A stretch of DNA of 64,000 nt from Pelotomaculum sp. (GTDB taxonomy: Bacteria; Bacillota; Desulfotomaculia; Desulfotomaculales; Pelotomaculaceae), in the NCBI GenBank assembly GCA_018435055.1, contig JAHDOA010000016.1:91454-155453 (forward strand), given 5' to 3'. Below the pieces are notes generated by a model that worked only from the letters and a program-made list of their open reading frames with translations, had not been told where the DNA came from and did no database searches. Position numbers and translations under genes: made by a program. How positions within the stretch are numbered: position 1 is the first letter of the stretch; every line of letters begins with the position of its first letter. Positions 1 through 6,270 of this stretch are shown one piece after another.

Positions 1-23
1 AATCCAAAGGAGTTGGTTTATTG

Positions 24-593
24 ATGAAGCGTTTTTCAACTGGTTTAATTATCGGCCTTGTCACCGGTCTAATCGTGGCCACCGCCACCTTTGCCCTAGC
101 TGCCAACCCAATCAAACTCATTGTCAACGGTCAGGAGATCCAATGTGACGTGCCGCCTCAAAACATTAACGGTCGTGTTTTAGTCCCAGCCAGGTTTGTT
201 GCAGAATACCTTGGTGCCAGTGTGACATGGGATGCTGCTAATAATGCGGTCGTGATAACATCGGTTACACCTTTGGCGGTTGAAGAGAAAAATATTAGCT
301 CTCCAACCGTGGAAGCTGGAGAGCAAGAAGTGAAAGAAACAACTTTCAAAGGATTGAAGGCTATTGAGGTTGATGGGAAAATATACTTTAGTGGTATTGA
401 TTACAGTAGAAAATATGAAAAAGGGCCGGGAACACCATATAGTCCGGGATATGGTATAGATAAAGGTGCGAATATGTTGACTTACTCTGATTCCAACGGA
501 CAAACAACTCCTATCGCTACCATTAATGAAGATTCCATTCAAATTTATTCCCATTTCAGCTATATCAACGTGAAATATTACCGTGAACCCTAA
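24..593 (+). CDS. secreted protein with copper-amine-oxidase-N-like (stalk) domain
   Basis: The protein has an N-terminal signal peptide or membrane segment (FSTGLIIGLVTGLIVATATF) followed by one stalk domain of the copper amine oxidase N type: a short beta hairpin (IKLIVNGQEIQCD), then VPARFVAEYLGASVTWD at about residues 55-71. These domains are common on Clostridia surface proteins and carry no copper chemistry themselves. The C-terminal ~100 residues are polar, with a Tyr/Gly/Pro-rich stretch I do not recognise. A Shine-Dalgarno AAAGGAG at 6-12 precedes a TTG (21) and an ATG (24); I chose the ATG. The gene converges on a phage tail fragment, with the two stop ends overlapping. Exact role unknown. 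Confidence 0.75.
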   Translation: MKRFSTGLIIGLVTGLIVATATFALAANPIKLIVNGQEIQCDVPPQNINGRVLVPARFVAEYLGASVTWDAANNAVVITSVTPLAVEEKNISSPTVEAGEQEVKETTFKGLKAIEVDGKIYFSGIDYSRKYEKGPGTPYSPGYGIDKGANMLTYSDSNGQTTPIATINEDSIQIYSHFSYINVKYYREP

Positions 594-1149
594 CCGAAAA
601 CGGCGGTAATACCATCGCTATCGGGGAAAGAAACATTTCCTCTTATTATTGTGTTCCCCAGATAATGACCTATTTGTGTATTGTTTAATCCTGTTACCAC
701 TAATGTAGACCCTCCGGGGTCTACATATATTTCAGCCACACCATTCCATTTAATACCACCTGAGTATTCTGGTTTCATATATAAATATTTCCCAATCGTT
801 GCATTCGTACCAACATTAATAGTTGTATCAGCTGTAATAGTCCCGCCCCTAATATCCGGGCTTTCAATAGTTGTCTGCGTTATTTTAGTCTTAGTAATGT
901 ATGATGGTAAATCGCTGGCAGGCAGCGCCCCAATATCCTCGGGGGATGTCGGTATATCCGAACTTGCGGCAACGCCGTCGGGTAAGTTATCCCATGTGAT
1001 AACACTGCCTGGTCCCATGATAACATCGCCTGAAAAATAACCCTTTGTGGCTGTTAGTGTACCGTCGGCATCAACCTTGAACACCCCATTATTACTCGGC
1101 CAGACCGACGGAAGCCGTAAGCCACGCTGCCGTGGAGGTGTAAGATACC
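590..1149 (-). pseudogene. phage minor tail/tail-tip protein, 3' fragment
   Basis: The minus-strand frame reads FKVDADGTLTATKGYFSGDV, then an alternating pattern of short beta-rich segments (TIESPDIRGGTITADTTINVG). This is typical of the C-terminal part of phage minor structural or tail-tip proteins. The open frame can start at GTG 1084, but in-frame coding sense continues upstream (VWPSNNG directly before FKVDADG) to a stop near 1150. The recognisable part is therefore only the 3' end of a longer gene whose 5' part is gone. No lysis, capsid or integrase gene is present nearby. I take it as a prophage remnant; an intact short surface protein is less likely. Confidence 0.6.
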
Positions 1150-1157
1150 TGGATTAT

Positions 1158-1442
1158 TTAGCAGATTACCCCAATACTAATAGTCAGATAATCGGTAACC
1201 CCTAAAGAAACAGTTAATGCCGTTAAACTCTTTGCTATTTCTTCCCATGACATGCTACGCAAGACCGTTGATATTCCATTTCCAAAGCTTAGTTGCTTTT
1301 GTATAATCTTTGTCATTTGAGATATACATAGTATTGGTACCATATTGGTCTTGTGTAATAGATTAAATACCGGACGTGAGGAAGGAACAATGTGCCAATC
1401 GTCCCACGTATTCTTATCTCCGAAAGTAATTGAATGGTACAA
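1158..1442 (-). pseudogene. chimeric phage tail remnant (distal-tail N-terminus joined to tape-measure-like end)
   Basis: The first ~27 residues (MYHSITFGDKNTWDDWHIVP, then SSRPVFN) match the conserved N-terminus of phage distal tail (Dit-type) proteins of Firmicutes siphophages. In those proteins this segment continues into a conserved DIPG...DLTEALTG region. Here it runs instead into unrelated sequence ending in SMSWEEIAKSLTALTVSLGV, which resembles a repeat segment of tape measure proteins. The 94-residue frame is therefore best read as two tail-gene ends joined by deletion. It overlaps the start of a plus-strand fragment. Family assignment of the second half is less certain than that of the first. 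Confidence 0.5.
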
Positions 1443-1744
1443 TTGTTAAATCCCCCTTCCTTCAGGTAGCGCCAAACTCCTCGGCGGAAAGGGCTGTAAA
1501 ACAGTTAGGGGGTCTAGACCTTGCCGACTTGGCTAAAGGATTAACGGATACAATTCCGCCCACCTGGCAAAACGGCACTCTTAACGCCGCTGCCGTGACT
1601 GGGAACAGCCTCACCCTGGACTGGACAGGCGCCCAAGACGAGTTCCGTGTCCATACTGTAGAATTATGGCTATTGGAACTCCATTTCGAGCAAAATATTC
1701 GTCCACATTGCGGCTACACCAATAACTGTAAACGCTCCAGCTAA
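1430..1744 (+). pseudogene. fibronectin type III domain fragment
   Basis: The reading frame contains DTIPPTWQNGTLNAAAVTGN followed by SLTLDWTGAQD. This is the beginning of a fibronectin type III repeat as seen in S-layer and adhesin-like proteins of Clostridia. After GAQD the expected NVGVxxYxVY continuation is missing and the frame turns into unrelated sequence (EFRVHTVELWLLE). There is no signal peptide or partner domain, and the frame overlaps minus-strand fragments at both ends. I call it a truncated relic of a surface-protein gene. Confidence 0.45.
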
Positions 1745-1882
1745 TCCAAGCCTTGAATGGCTTTTGCTGATTCTTCCAAACCGCTTGAGCGCCTTTACCA
1801 GGACGGTGCAAAATTCCGCCCGCGTAATTGTGCTCTTGTGGGCGCCAATGGCGCCGCGACTGAGAAGAAGGCTCTTGATCAC
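1670..1882 (-). pseudogene. possible S-layer-homology (SLH) fragment
   Basis: The minus-strand frame includes STITRAEFCTVLVKALKRFG, which fits the second half of an SLH repeat (consensus ITRAEFAxxLVKAL). The rest shows no SLH continuation and the frame is short. With the fibronectin fragment beside it, this may derive from a decayed surface-protein gene. A plus-strand frame over the same bases ends in GIGVAAIGGGILARYILEP and is an alternative reading. Weak evidence. Confidence 0.3.
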
Positions 1883-1956
1883 ATCACCACTATTAGGTAT
1901 AGGTGTTGCAGCGATTGGTGGTGGTATATTAGCACGTTATATACTCGAACCCTAAC

Positions 1957-2373
1957 GTGATTTGGATACCAATCCAAAATTTTACCAGTTCGCATCGAAT
2001 TAATATCAGCTTGAGCGGGGGGATGCGGCGCCGCATCGCGGTGGCCAGTGCAATAGCTGCGGCCAGCCCTAAAATAGCTGGAATTACCGCGTCTTCGCAG
2101 CAGGCATCGACGGCAATGTACCAGCTACTTGCATCGGCAATGGAAAAGTTGGGTAATCTTGAACGTGTCGCTCTGCTTGATCAAGGCCGCCTCAAGGCCT
2201 GGGGGCCGACCAGAAAGGTATTAGGGCGTGATGATTTGCCTTACGGGGACCTGTTGCTGCCTGATTATATGAAATTACTCCATAATCTAAAAATGAGGGG
2301 ACTGCCGATAAATACCGGTGTGCTGACCGTAGAAGAAGCAGCCGGTGAAATCGACAGGTTGTTGAAAGCATGA
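1957..2373 (+). pseudogene. ECF transporter ATPase (EcfA/CbiO-type), 3' remnant
   Basis: From about base 2164 the frame reads RVALLDQGRLKAWGPTRKVL, then LPDYMKLLHNLKMRGLPINT and VEEAAGEIDRLLKA. This is the characteristic C-terminal tail of energy-coupling-factor ATPases. No Walker A, Q-loop or Walker B (DEPT) is present. An LSGGMRRRIAVAS string near residue 20 resembles the ABC signature, but the ~50 residues after it do not read as ABC sequence. The gene is therefore a 3' end joined to foreign DNA, or heavily decayed. Its stop overlaps the ecfT start (ATGA at 2370-2373), the usual ecfA-ecfT arrangement, which supports its origin. Confidence 0.6.
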
Positions 2374-3209
2374 AGATGATGAAAAGAATGAAGTTGGGAA
2401 GATACATGCCCGGTAACTCAATAATTCATCAATTGGACCCGCGGACTAAGCTCCTGGGTTGGCTGGCCATGGTAACCGCCATATTGGTTAGTTATAGCTG
2501 GCCGGTGCTTCTGCTCAATACAGGGTTGATTTTTTTGGTGATTTATCTTGCGCAAACAAGCCTGTCTTCAGTCATGCGTGGGGTTAAATGGCTATGGATA
2601 ATTTTTATCTTTAGTTTTGTGGCCCAGTGCGTCTGTACCCAGGGCGTTCACCTGTTCAGCCTGGGGCCGCTGACTGTGACTTTAGAAGGCGTATACCGGG
2701 GTTTGTCAACCTTCTTACGCCTGCTCATTCTATTTTTAAGCTCCACCATCCTGACCATGACCACTTCTCCGATGAAGCTGGCAGGAGGGCTGGAGGCCCT
2801 GTTAGCGCCTCTGGCCCGATTGGGGGCGCCGGTAAACGAGTTTGCCATGTTAATTACTATTTCCTTGAGGTTTATCCCCACCCTGCTGGAGGAAGCGGAA
2901 ACTATTACCAGAGCCCAGAAGTCCCGCGGGGCGCCATTTACATCGCCAAAGAAGCTGGTGCGTTTGAAAACTACTCTGGCGGTGCTCATACCTCTGGTAG
3001 TGGGTTCGCTGCAGCGGGCCACCGATCTTGCTGCGGCGATGGAAAGCAGGTGCTATACCGGCGGCCCGCACCACAGCCGGACCAAAAAACTGCGCTTTTG
3101 CCGCTATGATGTGGCGGCGCTGTTCGTAAGCATAGCGGTAAGTATTTTGCCGTTAATATATATCTTTGGCATGAGCCTGCCGGTTCAGTCGCTGCAAAGT
3201 TTGCGTTAG
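2370..3209 (+). CDS. ecfT: energy-coupling factor transporter transmembrane protein EcfT
   Basis: EcfT is the membrane scaffold that couples ATPases to a substrate-binding S component in ECF importers. The 279-residue protein has the family N-terminus (LDPRTKLLG at 22-30), several hydrophobic helices, and both cytoplasmic coupling motifs in the expected C-terminal half: QKSRGAPF (SRG at 185-187) and AMESRCY (ESR at 225-227). The length is normal. It overlaps the truncated ATPase remnant upstream by 4 bases, so its own ATPase partner here is broken. Downstream lie two envelope proteins and a putative S component on the same strand. Confidence 0.9.
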   Translation: MKMMKRMKLGRYMPGNSIIHQLDPRTKLLGWLAMVTAILVSYSWPVLLLNTGLIFLVIYLAQTSLSSVMRGVKWLWIIFIFSFVAQCVCTQGVHLFSLGPLTVTLEGVYRGLSTFLRLLILFLSSTILTMTTSPMKLAGGLEALLAPLARLGAPVNEFAMLITISLRFIPTLLEEAETITRAQKSRGAPFTSPKKLVRLKTTLAVLIPLVVGSLQRATDLAAAMESRCYTGGPHHSRTKKLRFCRYDVAALFVSIAVSILPLIYIFGMSLPVQSLQSLR

Positions 3210-3267
3210 CCCAGCCAGGCTCGGTAATGCAGCCGCCTGACAGAAGACCACAGGAAAGGGAAGAAAT

Positions 3268-4140
3268 ATGATGAGGTTTAGGAACACAGGGCAAAAAGCG
3301 GGGATGTTCGTGCTGCTGCTAAGCATCCTTTTAGTCGTGCTGCCTTTAGCCGCTTATGGGGAGGGCGGTGACGGCACGGGCAATTCCCGGGGGGTTTTTA
3401 AGCCTCTGGGTTTGGTATCGGCCACTCTTACGGATGGAACTAGTATTATGGATGCGGAGAATGTACCATTGCAGCCGGAAATCACCATGCATTTCGACAA
3501 GAATGTTGTCTACTTAATCTACTGGGAAAGAAATAAACGGTGTTTTCACCTTTATGATGAAGATGGTCAGGAGCAGGAGCTTAAACTAAGCAAAATTGAT
3601 GATACTGTAGATTTTTCCAAAAGGCAATATATCTGGGTGGAACCGGCCAAAGTCCTTGCTCCGGGGACCAGCTACACGTTATATATTGCGCCCGGGCTGC
3701 TGGCCAAAAATGGTGGCTCCACACTTTCCATGACCACCAACAACCAGGGGGTAACGATCAAGTTCAGAACGGCCGGTGAAAAAACAGTTCAAATTGCCCC
3801 GCCAGCTTTACCGGAGGGGAATACTCCATCTGTCGCTGCTGCCGGCAGTGGAAGTACTGTTCCTGGCGCCAATCCGGCTACAGATAATGTCTCTCTGAAC
3901 GGTGACAGCCCGGCAGCAAGTAAATCTGACACTGGAACCACCGCAAATCAGAATGAAACAGCCCCAACCGTTCCTGCGGCGCCGGGCGAGGTGGATGAGG
4001 CCAAGTTTGCAGCGTTGCAGCGAGGCCGGATGATGCAAAACTATGTGGCTATATCAGCTGTGATTCTGTTGGCGGGATGGGTGGCTGTGGAAGTATTCAG
4101 GAGAAAAAGGCAAATAGCGAGGGGAGCAAAAGATGATTAA
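3268..4140 (+). CDS. membrane-anchored Ig-like (SbsA-type) surface protein
   Basis: The protein has a signal peptide (MFVLLLSILLVVLPLAAYG) and a bacterial Ig-like domain of the SbsA/Big_5 type. This domain is recognisable by LQPEITMHFDKNVV near residue 70 and VLAPGTSYTLYIAPGLLAKN near 130. A long Ala/Ser/Thr/Pro-rich linker follows, then a C-terminal transmembrane helix (YVAISAVILLAGWVAVEVF) with a basic cytoplasmic tail. The 3' end overlaps the next gene by 8 bases, so the two are probably co-translated. Its place between ecfT and a putative S component suggests an accessory role in that transporter, comparable to the extra membrane proteins of nickel/cobalt ECF systems. That role is inference. 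Confidence 0.7.
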   Translation: MMRFRNTGQKAGMFVLLLSILLVVLPLAAYGEGGDGTGNSRGVFKPLGLVSATLTDGTSIMDAENVPLQPEITMHFDKNVVYLIYWERNKRCFHLYDEDGQEQELKLSKIDDTVDFSKRQYIWVEPAKVLAPGTSYTLYIAPGLLAKNGGSTLSMTTNNQGVTIKFRTAGEKTVQIAPPALPEGNTPSVAAAGSGSTVPGANPATDNVSLNGDSPAASKSDTGTTANQNETAPTVPAAPGEVDEAKFAALQRGRMMQNYVAISAVILLAGWVAVEVFRRKRQIARGAKDD

Positions 4141-4582
4141 CAGGCGCATTGTAATAGGGATACTGCTGCTTACCCTTGTAATAGGAGGGGCTTTCCTTTT
4201 TGAAAAGGTAACCAGAGTTCAAGGGAGCCAAAATGGCAAACTTGTACCCGTCGTTCAAAACGATAAAACCATAGCCTATTTGGACGCTGGTGTGATCAGG
4301 CAATTGAGCTGTGAGGAGCGTGAGTTGAAACAAGGCCAGGGCGGTTCCGGCAGCGATAATGCAGTGTCACTCAGCTTTGCGCTTGGCTCAGCGGGAATTG
4401 TTGATTATGAATACGTCGAGGTAACAGGTTTAGGCGACAGCGAGGAATTCAAGCTAAAGCAAGAGGAAATGGAAGGTATTACCCTGTCTTCAAATAGCAA
4501 CGGTACCTTTTCGATGGTCAATAAATCAGGTGGAAATCGAGTCATGGTAAAAGAGGTAACCAGGTTTTATGCAGCTGATTAA
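4133..4582 (+). CDS. small membrane-anchored protein of the ECF cluster, unknown function
   Basis: A 149-residue protein with one N-terminal membrane helix (IVIGILLLTLVIGGAFLF), so most of it faces outside. The extracellular part contains KLVPVVQNDKTIAYLDAGVI, a Gly/Ser-rich loop, and a C-terminal half with GNRVMVKEVTRFY. The pattern loosely resembles small molybdopterin-type beta folds but I do not recognise a family. It overlaps the Ig-like gene upstream and lies 25 bases before the putative S-component gene, so an accessory role in the same transporter is likely. Function not assigned. Confidence 0.6.
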   Translation: MINRRIVIGILLLTLVIGGAFLFEKVTRVQGSQNGKLVPVVQNDKTIAYLDAGVIRQLSCEERELKQGQGGSGSDNAVSLSFALGSAGIVDYEYVEVTGLGDSEEFKLKQEEMEGITLSSNSNGTFSMVNKSGGNRVMVKEVTRFYAAD

Positions 4583-4607
4583 TATTAAGGTGGGGGTATG
4601 GGTATAA

Positions 4608-5198
4608 ATGGAAGAGTTAAAAAGCCGGGAAATACCAACCGGCATGGAAAATCCGGCGGACAGTTTTATCTTCAACATAGGTCTGGCTGATGTGATCAGG
4701 CTGACCATGTTCGGGACTTTAATCAGCGTCAGCAGGTTTGTGTTCCAGATGCCCATTGGAGTGCCGGGCCATACCAGCGTGTATTGGATGGGACTGCTGA
4801 TGTTGGGGAAAGGCTTGATCCCCAAGTTCGGCGCCGGAACAATCATGGGTATCGTCTCGGGGATCCTGGCCATTGTCTTCGGTTTGGGTAAAGAAGGCCC
4901 GTTGATGGCTTTCAAGTGCATTATACCCGGGGTGTTGCTGGACATTCTGGCGTTTTTATTCTTTAATAAGCTGGAATCAATATGGGTGGGCGTTATCATC
5001 GGGGCCTTAATCAGTTGGTCCAAACTGCTGACCAGCATAGTCCTGGGCATTATCCTTGATATTCCAATGGTTTTCCTGGCGATGGGATTTGGTTATGCCA
5101 CCTTGCTGCACGTAGTTTTCGGCGCTGCCGGGGGAGTGCTGGCGGCGGTATTAATCAAGCGATTGAAGCCGCGGTTGAGCGCCTCCTGGCAAAACTGA
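4608..5198 (+). CDS. putative ECF transporter S component (substrate-binding membrane protein)
   Basis: A 196-residue integral membrane protein with about five or six helices and a cytoplasmic basic C-terminus (LIKRLKPRLSASWQN). Size, Gly-rich helices (GAGTIMGIVSGILAIVFGLG; YATLLHVVFGAAGGVLAAVL) and location after ecfT fit an ECF S component or a related small core transporter. The segment VPGHTSVYWMGLLMLGKGLI is unlike the biotin, thiamine or folate S components I know. The substrate therefore cannot be read from sequence. An AAGGTGGGGG Shine-Dalgarno lies about 12 bases upstream of the ATG. Confidence 0.65.
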   Translation: MEELKSREIPTGMENPADSFIFNIGLADVIRLTMFGTLISVSRFVFQMPIGVPGHTSVYWMGLLMLGKGLIPKFGAGTIMGIVSGILAIVFGLGKEGPLMAFKCIIPGVLLDILAFLFFNKLESIWVGVIIGALISWSKLLTSIVLGIILDIPMVFLAMGFGYATLLHVVFGAAGGVLAAVLIKRLKPRLSASWQN

Positions 5199-5252
5199 CC
5201 TCTGTCGCATTGCCGGGAACATTTATCATTAAGAAAGGGACGTCGGTTTGAC

Positions 5253-5987
5253 ATGAAAATATATGTGGGTATTGATGACACAGACAGTATCGAACAGGGG
5301 GCGACCGGGCAGTCAGCCAACCAGTTAATCAAGCTTATAGAAAATCAGCGCTGGGGAAGCTGTCAGGGTCTTACCCGCCATCAACTGCTTTTACATCCGG
5401 ATATAGCCTATACCTCTCACAATAGCTCCATGTGTTTCACCGCTGATATTGAAGCGATATATCTGAATTCTCTGATCGAAGAAGCAGGTAAATTTTTGGA
5501 GAGAGACAGCGCACCCGGCTCCGACCCCGGACTTTGCGTAGTGGCAGCGGAACAACTGCAGGGTGCGGAGGAACTGATAGCTTATGGTTATGAAACTAAG
5601 AAAAGGATCGTGACCAAAGAAGAAGCCTATACACTGGCAAGAAAGCTGGGCGTACACCTTTCTGAACATGGCGGCACGGGTCTCGGTGTAATCGGGGCGC
5701 TGGCGGGAGTAGGCTTAAGAATGACCAATAACGATGGGCGCTTCCAGGGCAGGTTAAAGATTAAAAAACCAGGAGCAACCATTAGTGTGGCTGAGATCAA
5801 AAGCAGCAGCCCGGTGGACAGGGTGCAGAGTGTGGATGGTTATGTTCTCCAGGAGAATGAAGAAGTCAGGCTGGGCGAAAAGTTGAAGACCGTGCTTCTG
5901 GACGGCATGCGCAACCTGCTGGTTTACCGGCGGGAGAGCGGGCGCGAATGGGAAACCTGTACCAATGCACACCTGGAAAATTATTGA
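5253..5987 (+). CDS. GIDDTDS-motif protein related to the TiaS N-terminal region
   Basis: The N-terminus carries KIYVGIDDTDSIEQGATGQS, the hallmark of the catalytic N-terminal domain of archaeal tRNA(Ile2) 2-agmatinylcytidine synthetase (TiaS). A second conserved patch, EHGGTGLGVIGALAGVGLRM, lies near residue 140. At 244 residues it lacks the OB-fold and zinc-ribbon parts of TiaS, and bacteria normally use TilS instead. A different small-molecule or nucleotide phosphoryl-transfer role is therefore more likely. Its position after the S-component gene and 9 bases before a small Cys protein suggests one operon. Biochemical role unknown. Confidence 0.7.
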   Translation: MKIYVGIDDTDSIEQGATGQSANQLIKLIENQRWGSCQGLTRHQLLLHPDIAYTSHNSSMCFTADIEAIYLNSLIEEAGKFLERDSAPGSDPGLCVVAAEQLQGAEELIAYGYETKKRIVTKEEAYTLARKLGVHLSEHGGTGLGVIGALAGVGLRMTNNDGRFQGRLKIKKPGATISVAEIKSSSPVDRVQSVDGYVLQENEEVRLGEKLKTVLLDGMRNLLVYRRESGREWETCTNAHLENY

Positions 5988-5996
5988 GGTGATAAT

Positions 5997-6203
5997 ATGG
6001 ATTTTTGGATTAAAAACGAAAGAGGCCAGGCTCAGTTCAAAGGCGGCAGGCATGACTGGCCGCAGGCCTCCGCGATAGCCGCCGGCTGTTTGCATTTCTC
6101 ACTGGATGATGAGGATGAACTGGTGGCGGAAGAGGAACGTTCGTGTTACAATTGCCGCTACCGGCGCTGGACCGAGCATTCCTTTATTTGCATGAAACGT
6201 TGA
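5997..6203 (+). CDS. small cysteine-motif protein, unknown function
   Basis: A 68-residue protein with a strong Shine-Dalgarno (GAGGTGAT) immediately upstream. It has a basic/aromatic N-terminus (MDFWIKNERG), a conserved-looking core (GRHDWPQASAIAAGCLHFSL), and a C-terminal CYNCRYRRW...FICMKR arrangement that could bind a metal (C-x2-C plus a later Cys). It follows the GIDDTDS protein by 9 bases and probably shares its transcript. I do not recognise a named family. Confidence 0.65.
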   Translation: MDFWIKNERGQAQFKGGRHDWPQASAIAAGCLHFSLDDEDELVAEEERSCYNCRYRRWTEHSFICMKR

Positions 6204-6270
6204 CCGGCGGCGAAAGTTTTCGTAACTGATAGCGCCGCTTGCGTGTAATAGATCTTTAAGGGATGATGTT

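Noticed and set aside
1764..1955. plus-strand frame ending GIGVAAIGGGILARYILEP
   Set aside because: Could be a membrane-helix fragment of another decayed gene, but too short and without a start signal to list as a feature.
2022..2037. 16-bp perfect palindrome GATGCGGCGCCGCATC
   Set aside because: Lies within decayed sequence near a fragment junction; no T-tract, no promoter, probably chance in G+C-rich sequence.
2627..3109. 160-codon frame inside ecfT
   Set aside because: Overlaps the well-supported ecfT in another frame; shadow of the real gene.
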